Below, in pieces: positions 32,896 through 39,478 of a stretch of 39,478 bases of DNA. The position numbers and the translations under genes are program-made. The stretch comes from JBPEXY01 sp052031065 (GTDB lineage: Bacteria; Pseudomonadota; Gammaproteobacteria; Immundisolibacterales; Immundisolibacteraceae), in assembly GCA_052031065.1 (NCBI GenBank), contig JBPEXY010000246.1:1-39478 (forward strand). The letters run 5' to 3'. The notes beneath the pieces are model-generated. The model was not told the origin of the DNA. It saw only the letters and a list, made by a program, of their open reading frames with translations, and did not search any database. The first letter of the stretch is position 1; each line of letters begins with the position of its first letter.

Positions 32896-35226
32896 ATGAA
32901 GACCCGATCCAGCGAGACGTTCAGGCCGTTCTCGCTTATTAACGAACAACCTGACCTGCTGGTATTGACCAACCTGGCAGGTGAAATTGTGTTCGTCAAT
33001 CAGGTCGCTCGCCATTTCTGGGAAACGAAAAGCAAAAAGCTCAGGGGAAAATCGATCTGGGAGCTGCTTACCGCTGTCCATCTTTCTCGCGCAGTTCTAA
33101 ACCGCCTGGCCCATAACATGGCTTTCGGTGACCAGCTGCGTGTCACCATGACCGCACAGAGGCCGTCGGAGAAGCGCAAAACCAATATTGATGTCCGCAT
33201 CACTCCATTCGCAGCGGAACATGAACCCCTACTGCTGTTTAGTGGCCGGCCGGAACCCGCGGGTAAAGCTGCAGCTGACCAAGAATTTGCCAGCAATAAC
33301 AGCGGCGATACCCCCAGCCAACCCAATTTGCAGGAAGTGTTCGATAACCTGCAGGATTTTTTTCTGCGCATTGATCACCGCGGAGCCATTCTGCTGCACT
33401 CCCCCAATCTGGCAACCGCCCTGGAAATAGAAGCCGGCAAAGAGTTGCGTAACTTTTCGCTCAGGCGCTTTATCGATGAAGAGACCTGGAACCAGTTGCT
33501 CGAGGTAATGGAATCACCAACCGGCAGCTGTCATGACTTGCCGCTGTTAATGCGCAGCCGTTCTGGCAAACAGCTGCTGCTTTCATTCAGCGGCACCCGC
33601 TGGCGTCACCAGGACGGTTCCGTCGAGGGGTTGGAGGGCACGCTCAGAGACGTTACTGAGCAGAAAATCTGGCAACAGAAACTGCAGGACAGCGATACAC
33701 GCTATCGCTCCCTGTTTGAGCAGGCCAACGATGCGGTGATAGTACTCAATGGCGAAACCGTGATCGACCTCAACCGGCAAGCTGAAGTTCTGTTGCAATC
33801 CAGCCGAGAATTCCTGTTGGGAAAGACTCTGGCGGACCTCTCTCCCCACCTGCAGGCGGGACACCATTCATCGGCAGTGATGATTGAATCGATTCTGGAA
33901 CAGGCCAGTTCAGGTCAATCGCAGGTTTTTGAATGGCAGGCGCGCAGACCCGATGGCACACCTGTTGAAGTGGAAATCAGCCTGCGAACAATAGATCTGG
34001 CCGAGGGCCCACGGTTTCTCGCAATGCTGCGTGACATTAGCGAAAAACGAGCCATTGAAAAAGCATTGCGGCAGTCGGAAAGGCTTTTTAACACCATCAC
34101 CAATCATACCGGCGACGGCATTGCCATCACCGACATTGACGGCCGGATAATCTTCGTCAATGCACAACTCAGAGAAATGTTTGATCAGATCGACTCAGAC
34201 CTGATTGGCCTGTCGGTAGCGAATTTAGTGGCCACACAGCACCAACAGCAGGTGCTACCCGCCATCGCCCAGTCCTTTGCAACTGGCGAGAACCTGAGAC
34301 TGGAATTCTGGGCGACCAATCCGGCGAACAAACCGCTGCGCCTGGAAGTCAACGCCACACCGACTGAACACGATGGTATGCCGGCAATGATCGCCTTTCT
34401 GCGCGACGTAACTGACCGCTACCAATCCACCCGCGAACTTCGCCAGCACCGCGAACGCCTTGAAGAACTGGTCGCAGAAAAGACTGCCGATATCAGTAAG
34501 GCTCGGGATGAAGCGCAAGAAGCCAACCGGGCCAAGTCCCGTTTTCTGGCTAATATCTCCCACGAACTGCGCACGCCGCTGCACTCGGTACTCAGTTTTG
34601 CCGAGTTTGGTGCCAATAAGGCGCAACAGCATAACCAGCCACAGTTCGAGAATTATTTCGACAGAATCCGCGACAGCGGCAGACGGCTGTTACTGTTACT
34701 CAATGAACTCATCGACCTGAGCTTGCTTGAGGCAGGCAAAACCGCGGTTAACAAAGGCCGTTATGACTTTCTCTCGCTGGTCGAGAAGGTCTGCGATGAC
34801 ATGCAACTCGACATCGGTGACAGGGCAGTGTTGGTCAACCCGGGCCAGTCTGTGGGTCAAATAATGGTCGAGTGCGATTTCGACCTGATTTGCACCGTCA
34901 TTTCCCACCTTCTTAGCAACGCCCTCAAATTCAGCGCCGACGATTTGCCGATCAAGTTGTTTTTCTCCCAGGATGAACGACAAACCCTGTTCAGAATCGC
35001 CGATCAGGGGGTCGGTCTGGTAGAGGAAGAGATCCCGACACTGTTTGCCCCCTTTGCCGAAGGCCAACGTACTCGCACCAATGCCGGTGGCACCGGACTT
35101 GGCCTGGCCATCTGCAGAGAGATTATCTCCGCTCACGGTGGCCAGATAAGCGGCGTTAACAATGCCGAGGGCGGAGCCACCTTTTACTTCACTCTGCCCA
35201 ACATACAACAACCGACTGACCACTAA
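32896..35226 (+). CDS. Multi-PAS sensor histidine kinase
   Basis: 776 residues, without membrane helices. Four PAS domains (about 15-115, 145-255, 265-385 and 395-510) are joined through a short coiled coil (RERLEELVAEKTADISKARD, about 515-545) to HisKA with the phospho-acceptor H556 in SRFLANISHELRTPL and an HATPase domain with DQGVGL and GTGLGLAICREI. It has no receiver domain and no neighbouring response regulator, so it is an orphan. It sits about 3 kb from the hybrid kinase, on the same strand, and shares the multi-PAS layout, but the two are not obvious duplicates: HisKA types differ (AHDFNN versus SHELRTPL). Signal and target are unknown. Confidence 0.9.
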   Translation: MKTRSSETFRPFSLINEQPDLLVLTNLAGEIVFVNQVARHFWETKSKKLRGKSIWELLTAVHLSRAVLNRLAHNMAFGDQLRVTMTAQRPSEKRKTNIDVRITPFAAEHEPLLLFSGRPEPAGKAAADQEFASNNSGDTPSQPNLQEVFDNLQDFFLRIDHRGAILLHSPNLATALEIEAGKELRNFSLRRFIDEETWNQLLEVMESPTGSCHDLPLLMRSRSGKQLLLSFSGTRWRHQDGSVEGLEGTLRDVTEQKIWQQKLQDSDTRYRSLFEQANDAVIVLNGETVIDLNRQAEVLLQSSREFLLGKTLADLSPHLQAGHHSSAVMIESILEQASSGQSQVFEWQARRPDGTPVEVEISLRTIDLAEGPRFLAMLRDISEKRAIEKALRQSERLFNTITNHTGDGIAITDIDGRIIFVNAQLREMFDQIDSDLIGLSVANLVATQHQQQVLPAIAQSFATGENLRLEFWATNPANKPLRLEVNATPTEHDGMPAMIAFLRDVTDRYQSTRELRQHRERLEELVAEKTADISKARDEAQEANRAKSRFLANISHELRTPLHSVLSFAEFGANKAQQHNQPQFENYFDRIRDSGRRLLLLLNELIDLSLLEAGKTAVNKGRYDFLSLVEKVCDDMQLDIGDRAVLVNPGQSVGQIMVECDFDLICTVISHLLSNALKFSADDLPIKLFFSQDERQTLFRIADQGVGLVEEEIPTLFAPFAEGQRTRTNAGGTGLGLAICREIISAHGGQISGVNNAEGGATFYFTLPNIQQPTDH

Positions 35227-35302
35227 ATAATAACCGACCCCTGCCTGACGGCTAGCGCCATGCAAGGAACCTGGCAGCAAACCAAACCCACAACCCGCGA
35301 GG

Positions 35303-35344
35303 CTCTGTTACCCGCCCACCAGACTCCGTTACCCACCCACCAGG
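35303..35344 (+). repeat. Tandem 21-bp imperfect repeat upstream of gcvPB
   Basis: Two adjacent 21-bp units (35303-35323 and 35324-35344) share GTTACCCRCCCACCAG and differ at only a few bases. They end 55 bp before the gcvPB ATG and just ahead of a TAGAAT -10-like box (35358-35363) that lacks a normal -35. The arrangement would suit a dimeric or paired activator site, but the repeat may be incidental. Confidence 0.45.
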
Positions 35345-35398
35345 TACTATTCCCCGGTAGAATAGTGCGCTCTCAACGCATTCGGGGCCTAAGGCGAC

Positions 35399-36862
35399 AT
35401 GCTGATTTTTGAACAGGGAAAAACCGGCCGCATCAACGGCGCTCAAGCAGCGAAGGTGCCGCTGGCTGAAGAGCAGACCACAACCAACGACCTGCCAGCG
35501 GAGCTGTTAAGGGAAGAGCTCAGCGGCCTGCCAGAAGTCTCTGAACTGCAGGCGGTACGCCACTACACGCGGCTGTCGCAGCTCAATTTTTCCATCGACA
35601 CCCAGTTCTACCCGCTCGGCTCCTGCACCATGAAATACAACCCGCGGGCCTGTAACTCACTCGCCTCGCTGCAAGGGTTCACCTCATTACACCCGCTGGC
35701 ACCGGCGGAAAACCGCCAGGGGTTTCTGCACTGCATGTATGAGCTGCAGCAGATGCTCAGCGAAGTAACCGGCATGGCCGGCTTTTCACTCACGCCACTG
35801 GCAGGCGCCCAGGGCGAGTTTGCCGGTATCGCCATGATCCGCGCCTACCACCTGCAGCGCGAAGATTTGCAGCGCACCGAGATCCTGGTTCCTGATGCTG
35901 CCCACGGCACTAACCCTGCCAGCGCCGTCATGTGCGGCTACACCGTGCGCGAAATTCCCACCGACAGCGACGGCAATGTCGATCTCGCAGCACTGCAGCA
36001 GGCAGTAGGCCCACAGACCGCCGGATTGATGTTGACCAACCCGTCGACTCTCGGCGTCTTTGAACAGCGCATCGTCGAAATGGCAGAGATCGTCCACCAG
36101 GCCGGCGGGCTGCTTTACTACGACGGTGCCAACCTCAATGCCATTCTTGGCAAGGTCAAACCGGGTGACATGGGTTTTGATGTCATTCACATCAACCTGC
36201 ACAAAACCTTCTCCACCCCCCACGGCGGCGGCGGTCCAGGTGCCGGGCCGGTCGGGGTTAACCAGCGGCTGCTGCCCCATCTGCCGATTCCCTACGTGAT
36301 TCAAGAATCGGCAGGCTACCGGCTCGCCGACCGGGAAGACTGCCCGCAGACCATCGGCCGCCTGTCAGCCTTTGCCGGTAACTCCGGGGTCTTGCTGCGC
36401 GCTTATATCTACATGCGCCTGCTCGGCCGTGAAGGCATGGTGCGGGTGGCCGAATACGCCACCCTCAACGCCAACTATCTGATGGCCCGGCTCGAAGAGC
36501 GCGGTTTTGAACTCGCATTCCCCAACCGCCGCGCCAGCCATGAATTCATCATCACCCTGCGCCGCCAGGCAAAGGAGCTGCAAGTTACCGCACGCGATTT
36601 CGCCAAACGGCTGCTCGATTACGGCATCCACGCACCCACCACCTACTTCCCGCTACTGGTACCGGAATGTCTGCTGATTGAACCGACCGAAACCGAAGAC
36701 AAGGCCACCCTCGACAATTTTGTCGAAGCCCTGACGGCCATCTGGGAAGAGGCGCAACAAGACCCGCAGCGGGTCTCCACCGCACCACACACCATGCCGG
36801 TCACCCGCCTGGATGAAACCCGTGCGGCGAAACAGCTGGACCTGATCTGGCAAGCTGAATAA
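35399..36862 (+). CDS. gcvPB: Glycine dehydrogenase (decarboxylating) subunit 2
   Basis: PLP-dependent P-protein of the glycine cleavage system, in the split (two-subunit) form. 487 residues. Conserved blocks are FYPLGSCTMKYNP (about residues 65-80), DAAHGTNPASA, YDGANLNAI and HINLHKTFSTPHGGGGPGAG, in which K269 is the PLP lysine. AAGG lies 5 nt before ATG 35399. The partner gcvPA, gcvH and gcvT would normally lie just upstream; none of them is in the window, where a histidine kinase gene occupies that place. gcvPB is therefore detached from its usual operon and is followed by a sugar/nucleoside kinase gene 38 nt downstream. Confidence 0.96.
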   Translation: MLIFEQGKTGRINGAQAAKVPLAEEQTTTNDLPAELLREELSGLPEVSELQAVRHYTRLSQLNFSIDTQFYPLGSCTMKYNPRACNSLASLQGFTSLHPLAPAENRQGFLHCMYELQQMLSEVTGMAGFSLTPLAGAQGEFAGIAMIRAYHLQREDLQRTEILVPDAAHGTNPASAVMCGYTVREIPTDSDGNVDLAALQQAVGPQTAGLMLTNPSTLGVFEQRIVEMAEIVHQAGGLLYYDGANLNAILGKVKPGDMGFDVIHINLHKTFSTPHGGGGPGAGPVGVNQRLLPHLPIPYVIQESAGYRLADREDCPQTIGRLSAFAGNSGVLLRAYIYMRLLGREGMVRVAEYATLNANYLMARLEERGFELAFPNRRASHEFIITLRRQAKELQVTARDFAKRLLDYGIHAPTTYFPLLVPECLLIEPTETEDKATLDNFVEALTAIWEEAQQDPQRVSTAPHTMPVTRLDETRAAKQLDLIWQAE

Positions 36863-36900
36863 GCCACCGCCAACACAAGCCCCAACAGAAGAGAAACTCA

Positions 36901-37833
36901 ATGTCAGCACTGATCTGTGGTTCCTACGCCTACGACACCATCATGGTCTTTCAGGACCACTTCAAAAACCACATCCTGCCGGATCAGGTGCACATTCTGA
37001 ATGTCTCGTTCCTGGTGCCATCCATGCGCAGGGAATTTGGTGGCTGCGCCGGCAACATCGCCTATAACCTCAAACTGCTGGGCGGCGATCCACTACCGAT
37101 GGCAACCGTCGGCAGCGACTTCACCCCCTACCGGGAGTGGATGGCCCACTGTGGCATTAACGATCACCATGTCACCCTTGCCGAAGGCACCCTTACCGGA
37201 CAGGCCTTCATCACCACCGACCTGGACGATAACCAGATCACCGCCTTCCACCCCGGCGCCATGGGCGAATCACACCAGAACCGGGTGACCGACGCCAACG
37301 GTGTAACTGTGGGCATCGTCTCGCCAGACGGCCGCGACGGCATGATTGAACACGCCGCGCAGTTTGCCGAGGCAGAGATTCCATTCATCTTCGACCCCGG
37401 CCAGGGCATGCCCATGTTCAACGGTGAAGAACTCACCGCCTTTGTAGAACAGGCAACCTGGGTCACCCTCAACGACTACGAATCCAAACTGCTCCAGGAA
37501 CGGACCGGCCTCAGCGAAGCGCAGATTGCCGAACGGGTCGAAGCGCTGATCATCACCCGTGGCGGCGAAGGCTCAACCATCCTCACCGCTGGCACCGAAG
37601 TGCAAATTCCAGTGGTCAACGCCGCCCAGACCAGCGACCCCACCGGCTGTGGTGATGCCTACCGTGCCGGCATTCTCTTTGGCCTGATGAATGACTTCGA
37701 CTGGGCCACCACCGGCCGCATCGCCTCACTGCTCGGCAGCATCAAAATCTCCAGCCAGGGCACCCAGAACCACGCCTTCACAGCTGAAGAATTCGAACAG
37801 CGCTTCCTGCAGGAATTCGACTACAGCTACTGA
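36901..37833 (+). CDS. PfkB-family kinase, adenosine kinase-like
   Basis: 310 residues of the ribokinase fold. The N-terminal LICGSYAYDTIM and FGGCAGNIAYNL (about residues 43-54) form the substrate site; the C-terminal anion-hole motif is DPTGCGDAYRAG with catalytic base D252. The sequence type resembles bacterial adenosine kinases rather than fructokinases, so ATP-dependent phosphorylation of adenosine to AMP is the likely reaction, though other nucleosides or sugars remain possible. A GAAGAGAAA stretch precedes ATG 36901. Cotranscription with gcvPB is probable; glycine cleavage feeds one-carbon units to S-adenosylmethionine turnover, which produces adenosine, and this could explain the pairing (inference). 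Confidence 0.87.
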   Translation: MSALICGSYAYDTIMVFQDHFKNHILPDQVHILNVSFLVPSMRREFGGCAGNIAYNLKLLGGDPLPMATVGSDFTPYREWMAHCGINDHHVTLAEGTLTGQAFITTDLDDNQITAFHPGAMGESHQNRVTDANGVTVGIVSPDGRDGMIEHAAQFAEAEIPFIFDPGQGMPMFNGEELTAFVEQATWVTLNDYESKLLQERTGLSEAQIAERVEALIITRGGEGSTILTAGTEVQIPVVNAAQTSDPTGCGDAYRAGILFGLMNDFDWATTGRIASLLGSIKISSQGTQNHAFTAEEFEQRFLQEFDYSY

Positions 37834-38083
37834 TTGACAGCCAAACAGTCACTTCCGCCGGGTAAACACTGGCCGGTGTAGTCATCGGCCACTCCCCGGT
37901 GGTCGTTAAAAAACCGGCCGCAAAGCAATCACCAGGCAAAAGCTGACGTTGCCCCTCGCAACCAAAAAGTATGCTCTGCCCTCTAGCGCTCATGGGGGCA
38001 GACAACAGTGCAACATGGTGTAATTGCAAAGCCTGGCCCGAGGCCCCGCGTTCCCCTCCGGGCATTGTCGAATTAACACCGGA

Positions 38084-38623
38084 TTACCACATCAGGTCAT
38101 CGGGTACCTGAAACTCAGCATACTCATCCTCTTCATCAACGCTATCACTCACCGTATTGGCGAGCACAATGTAACTCTCATCGCGTTGAATAATTTTGTC
38201 CGCAACCGCCCTGGGGACCACCAGCCTGCGCTCACCCAGGCGGGCAATGCAGGCCTGCCCGGCAATTAACCGGCCTCGCGTCGTTTCATCCACCGCAATC
38301 TGCTTGATTTTCTTCTCTTCTTCAAAACTAAAATTGACTTCGTCACCGGCAATCTCAACGGCGTTCATTTCAATCAACTGCTGTATCTGCGCGGCGATGG
38401 CTTTTTCATCAGCCCGTTGCTGCTTCTGGCGGTTCAACTCGCGATCACGTTCAACTTTTTGCTGCTGAGCCTGCTGGCGCTGGCGTTCAGACTCGTCAAT
38501 CTGCCCCGCGAGGCCGCGTGCTTTTTGTTTACTGTTTTTGCGCTGCTTGCGTTTAGCCTTCTCCACCTGATCTTTATCGGTAAGGCCAGCCTTTAAAAAT
38601 TGATCCTGAAACGGGTTTGCCAT
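38084..38623 (-). CDS. DUF2058-family protein (YaiL-like)
   Basis: 179 residues. Starts MANPFQDQFLKAGLTDKDQ, the hallmark of DUF2058, followed by a long, very charged K/Q/R-rich segment (about residues 22-75, a predicted coiled coil) and a small C-terminal beta-rich domain (about 80-165) ending in an acidic tail. The family is widespread in gammaproteobacteria and includes E. coli YaiL; its function is unknown, and the basic helix suggests nucleic-acid or ribosome contact (inference). No ribosome-binding site is visible before ATG 38623. It converges with the adenosine kinase-like gene across a 250-bp gap. Confidence 0.88.
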   Translation of the reverse strand: MANPFQDQFLKAGLTDKDQVEKAKRKQRKNSKQKARGLAGQIDESERQRQQAQQQKVERDRELNRQKQQRADEKAIAAQIQQLIEMNAVEIAGDEVNFSFEEEKKIKQIAVDETTRGRLIAGQACIARLGERRLVVPRAVADKIIQRDESYIVLANTVSDSVDEEDEYAEFQVPDDLMW

Positions 38624-38711
38624 AGAAAATCACTAATTAAAATTGACGGATAACGGAACTGCTATGCGGGGTCATTTTTACCATGGAAGTCCGAAACAAA
38701 TGCAGGAAACC

Positions 38712-38856
38712 AATGGCGTCTACCACTGAAATTGCAGGTATTCCGAATTGATGTATCCACCGCACGACTGACTGTCGATTGTTGCCCCAAACCAGTCTTC
38801 AATGTGCTTCATTTAATGACCACCACATCTAATTTGCTGAGGTGCAAGATCTGATT
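38712..38856. repeat. Imperfect ~145-bp direct repeat, copy 1
   Basis: It aligns with 39267-39414 in the same orientation, with scattered substitutions and a few short indels; by eye roughly five of six bases agree. Shared stretches include TGAAATTGCAGG, GTATCCACCGCAC, CAGTCTTCAATG and AATTTGCTG. On the minus strand this copy holds an ATG-initiated 30-codon frame (38720-38812). Confidence 0.85.
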
Positions 38857-39000
38857 CTCAAGCCGCGTTGAAGCCGCGCAGGTGCCATTTTCTCAACAGG
38901 AGTGAGGTGTTGCTGGCGCAATGATGAAATATCGCCAAATACATTATCGCGGAGAATCGAAAAACCAAAGCACCTCCGGCTAGAAGCGGGCAGCACTCTC
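38857..39000. other. Region between repeat copy 1 and the sigma-54 promoter
   Basis: About 145 bp with no reading frame. It contains a near-duplicated AAGCCGCG (38861-38868 and 38872-38879), and it is where upstream enhancer sites for a sigma-54 activator would be expected. I cannot identify the activator site. Confidence 0.3.
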
Positions 39001-39001
39001 T

Positions 39002-39017
39002 TGGCACGAAACATGCT
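39002..39017 (+). promoter_or_regulatory. Sigma-54 (RpoN) -24/-12 promoter
   Basis: TTGGCACGAAACATGCTTT at 39001-39019 matches the consensus TGGCACG-N4-TTGC: GG is at 39003-39004, GC at 39015-39016, and the spacing is exact. One base differs (AT for TT before GC). Transcription would begin near 39028, leaving a 5' leader of about 56 nt before the PEP-CTERM ATG. PEP-CTERM genes in other bacteria (for example with PrsK/PrsR) are known to use sigma-54, which supports the call. Confidence 0.85.
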
Positions 39018-39083
39018 TTATCCGACTAGCGGTGGTTAATCATGCACTGCAACAACACTAAATAATGGAATGGAAAAAGCAAA

Positions 39084-39239
39084 ATGTTCACTGCCGTAAG
39101 ACTGAAGGGCTTTCTACTGTTGATGGTTATCGCTACTCAGGTCGGTGCTGTTGGTGCACCGGTGCCGGTCCCCGAACCGGCCACATACAGTTTGATGGCA
39201 TTCGGTGTAATGGCGCTGTTGTTACGAAAACGCAAATAA
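39084..39239 (+). CDS. Minimal 51-residue PEP-CTERM sorting-signal protein
   Basis: The first 25 residues form a signal peptide: a short basic start (VRLKG), a hydrophobic core (FLLLMVIA) and an AVGA cleavage-like end. They are followed at once by PVPVPEPATYSL, the PEP-CTERM motif with a VPEP core, then a hydrophobic helix (MAFGVMALLL) and a basic RKRK tail ending at TAA 39237-39239. Little remains between signal peptide and sorting tail, so after processing only a few residues would be left. PEP-CTERM proteins are cut by exosortase in the membrane and are linked to exopolysaccharide production. The ribosome-binding site is weak (GGAAAAAG). The gene has a sigma-54 promoter of its own. It may be a decayed or deleted PEP-CTERM gene, a lipid- or peptide-like product, or a cassette remnant. 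Confidence 0.8.
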   Translation: MFTAVRLKGFLLLMVIATQVGAVGAPVPVPEPATYSLMAFGVMALLLRKRK

Positions 39240-39266
39240 TGCACGTCTAAACAAAAACGGTAAACA

Positions 39267-39414
39267 AATGGGGTCTACCATTGAAATTGCAGGATACATC
39301 GAATTGACGTATCCACCGCACAACTGACTGTCAATCGATGCCCCGAAGCAGTCTTCAATGGACTTCACTGAATAATCACCACATCGAATTTGCTGGATTG
39401 CAAGACCTGACCCC
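39267..39414. repeat. Imperfect ~145-bp direct repeat, copy 2
   Basis: This is the second copy, about 30 bp after the PEP-CTERM stop, in the same orientation as 38712-38856. The frame that corresponds to the copy-1 minus-strand microORF starts with GTG (39366-39368) and has no stop at the equivalent place. The copy runs into a CTGACCCCA tail and the 19-bp tandem duplication. Confidence 0.85.
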
Positions 39415-39443
39415 AAAGCTCTTGCCTGACCCCAAAGCTCTTG
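39406..39443 (+). repeat. Perfect 19-bp tandem duplication
   Basis: CCTGACCCCAAAGCTCTTG occurs twice without a gap (39406-39424 and 39425-39443), followed by a partial third unit (CCAAAGCT). Read on the minus strand it is a GGGGTCAGG-type motif, which I associate with dispersed repeats near REP-associated transposases; that association is from memory and is unverified here. No transposase is seen before the window ends. Confidence 0.8.
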
Positions 39444-39478
39444 CCAAAGCTTCCTTGTTAGCCTGCCACGCATTCTGG

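Noticed and set aside
39222..39473. 83-codon minus-strand frame across repeat copy 2
   Set aside because: It runs through the repeat and the 19-bp duplication and into the PEP-CTERM gene's 3' end, and no family is recognisable; only the part shared with copy 1 is reported as a finding.
1..39478. CRISPR array, tRNA or rRNA genes, integrase or complete insertion sequence
   Set aside because: No regularly spaced repeats, no cloverleaf with a CCA-end context and no transposase or integrase motif were seen.

Overview
The window looks like chromosome from a free-living or symbiotic gammaproteobacterium of moderate to high GC. The evidence is gene order and family content: argH divergent from an AlgZ/AlgR (FimS/LytTR) pair, tesA divergent from ybbA-ybbP, DUF2058 (YaiL-like) and DUF3135 proteins, a complete sucAB-lpd-sucCD block, a cytochrome b561/cytochrome c' pair, and a PEP-CTERM protein. 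A Chromatiales-like or sulfur-oxidiser-like relative would fit, but nothing here fixes the genus.

Layout. 1-155 is the 3' end of mnmA. 237-2377 is an AT-rich two-gene surface-polysaccharide unit (O-antigen ligase-like protein and a GT2 glycosyltransferase). 2468-5672 carries DUF3135 and aconitase acnA on the minus strand. 5981-8273 holds purB and an RluA-family pseudouridine synthase. 8274-8989 has no gene but contains a strong minus-strand hairpin/poly-T element. 8990-12287 holds argH (minus) divergent from algZ-algR. 12545-20218 is a TCA operon-like block, sucA-sucB-lpd-sucC-sucD, closed by a 17-bp-stem bidirectional terminator. 20304-21445 carries a hotdog thioesterase and tesA (minus). 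21444-26234 is ybbA-ybbP, an alpha/beta hydrolase and a cytochrome b561, converging on cytochrome c' (26369-26821, minus). 26985-29734 is a possible leader ORF and a hybrid PAS histidine kinase. 29735-32687 is a Nudix hydrolase (minus), class II aldolase, AEC permease and a CMD-Rieske fusion. 32896-35226 is a second PAS-rich kinase. 35399-37833 is gcvPB followed by a PfkB/adenosine-kinase-like gene. 38084-38623 is DUF2058. 38624-39478 is an accessory-looking segment.

How the genes work together. Most of the window is core metabolism: aconitase, 2-oxoglutarate dehydrogenase E1/E2/E3 and succinyl-CoA synthetase give three consecutive TCA-cycle activities, purB and argH are the two fumarate-releasing lyases of purine and arginine synthesis, and gcvPB is one half of glycine decarboxylase. 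Sensory capacity is concentrated in AlgZ/AlgR and two orphan PAS kinases.

The most unusual item is at the right end. A 51-residue ORF consists of almost nothing but a signal peptide and a PEP-CTERM sorting tail. It lies behind a textbook sigma-54 (-24/-12) promoter and is bracketed by two imperfect direct repeats of about 145 bp. Other points worth a look are the minus-strand hairpin element with CCUCC loops, start codons overlapping on opposite strands at tesA/ybbA, a very compact argH/algZ divergent promoter, and the CMD-Rieske fusion that has lost its redox cysteines.
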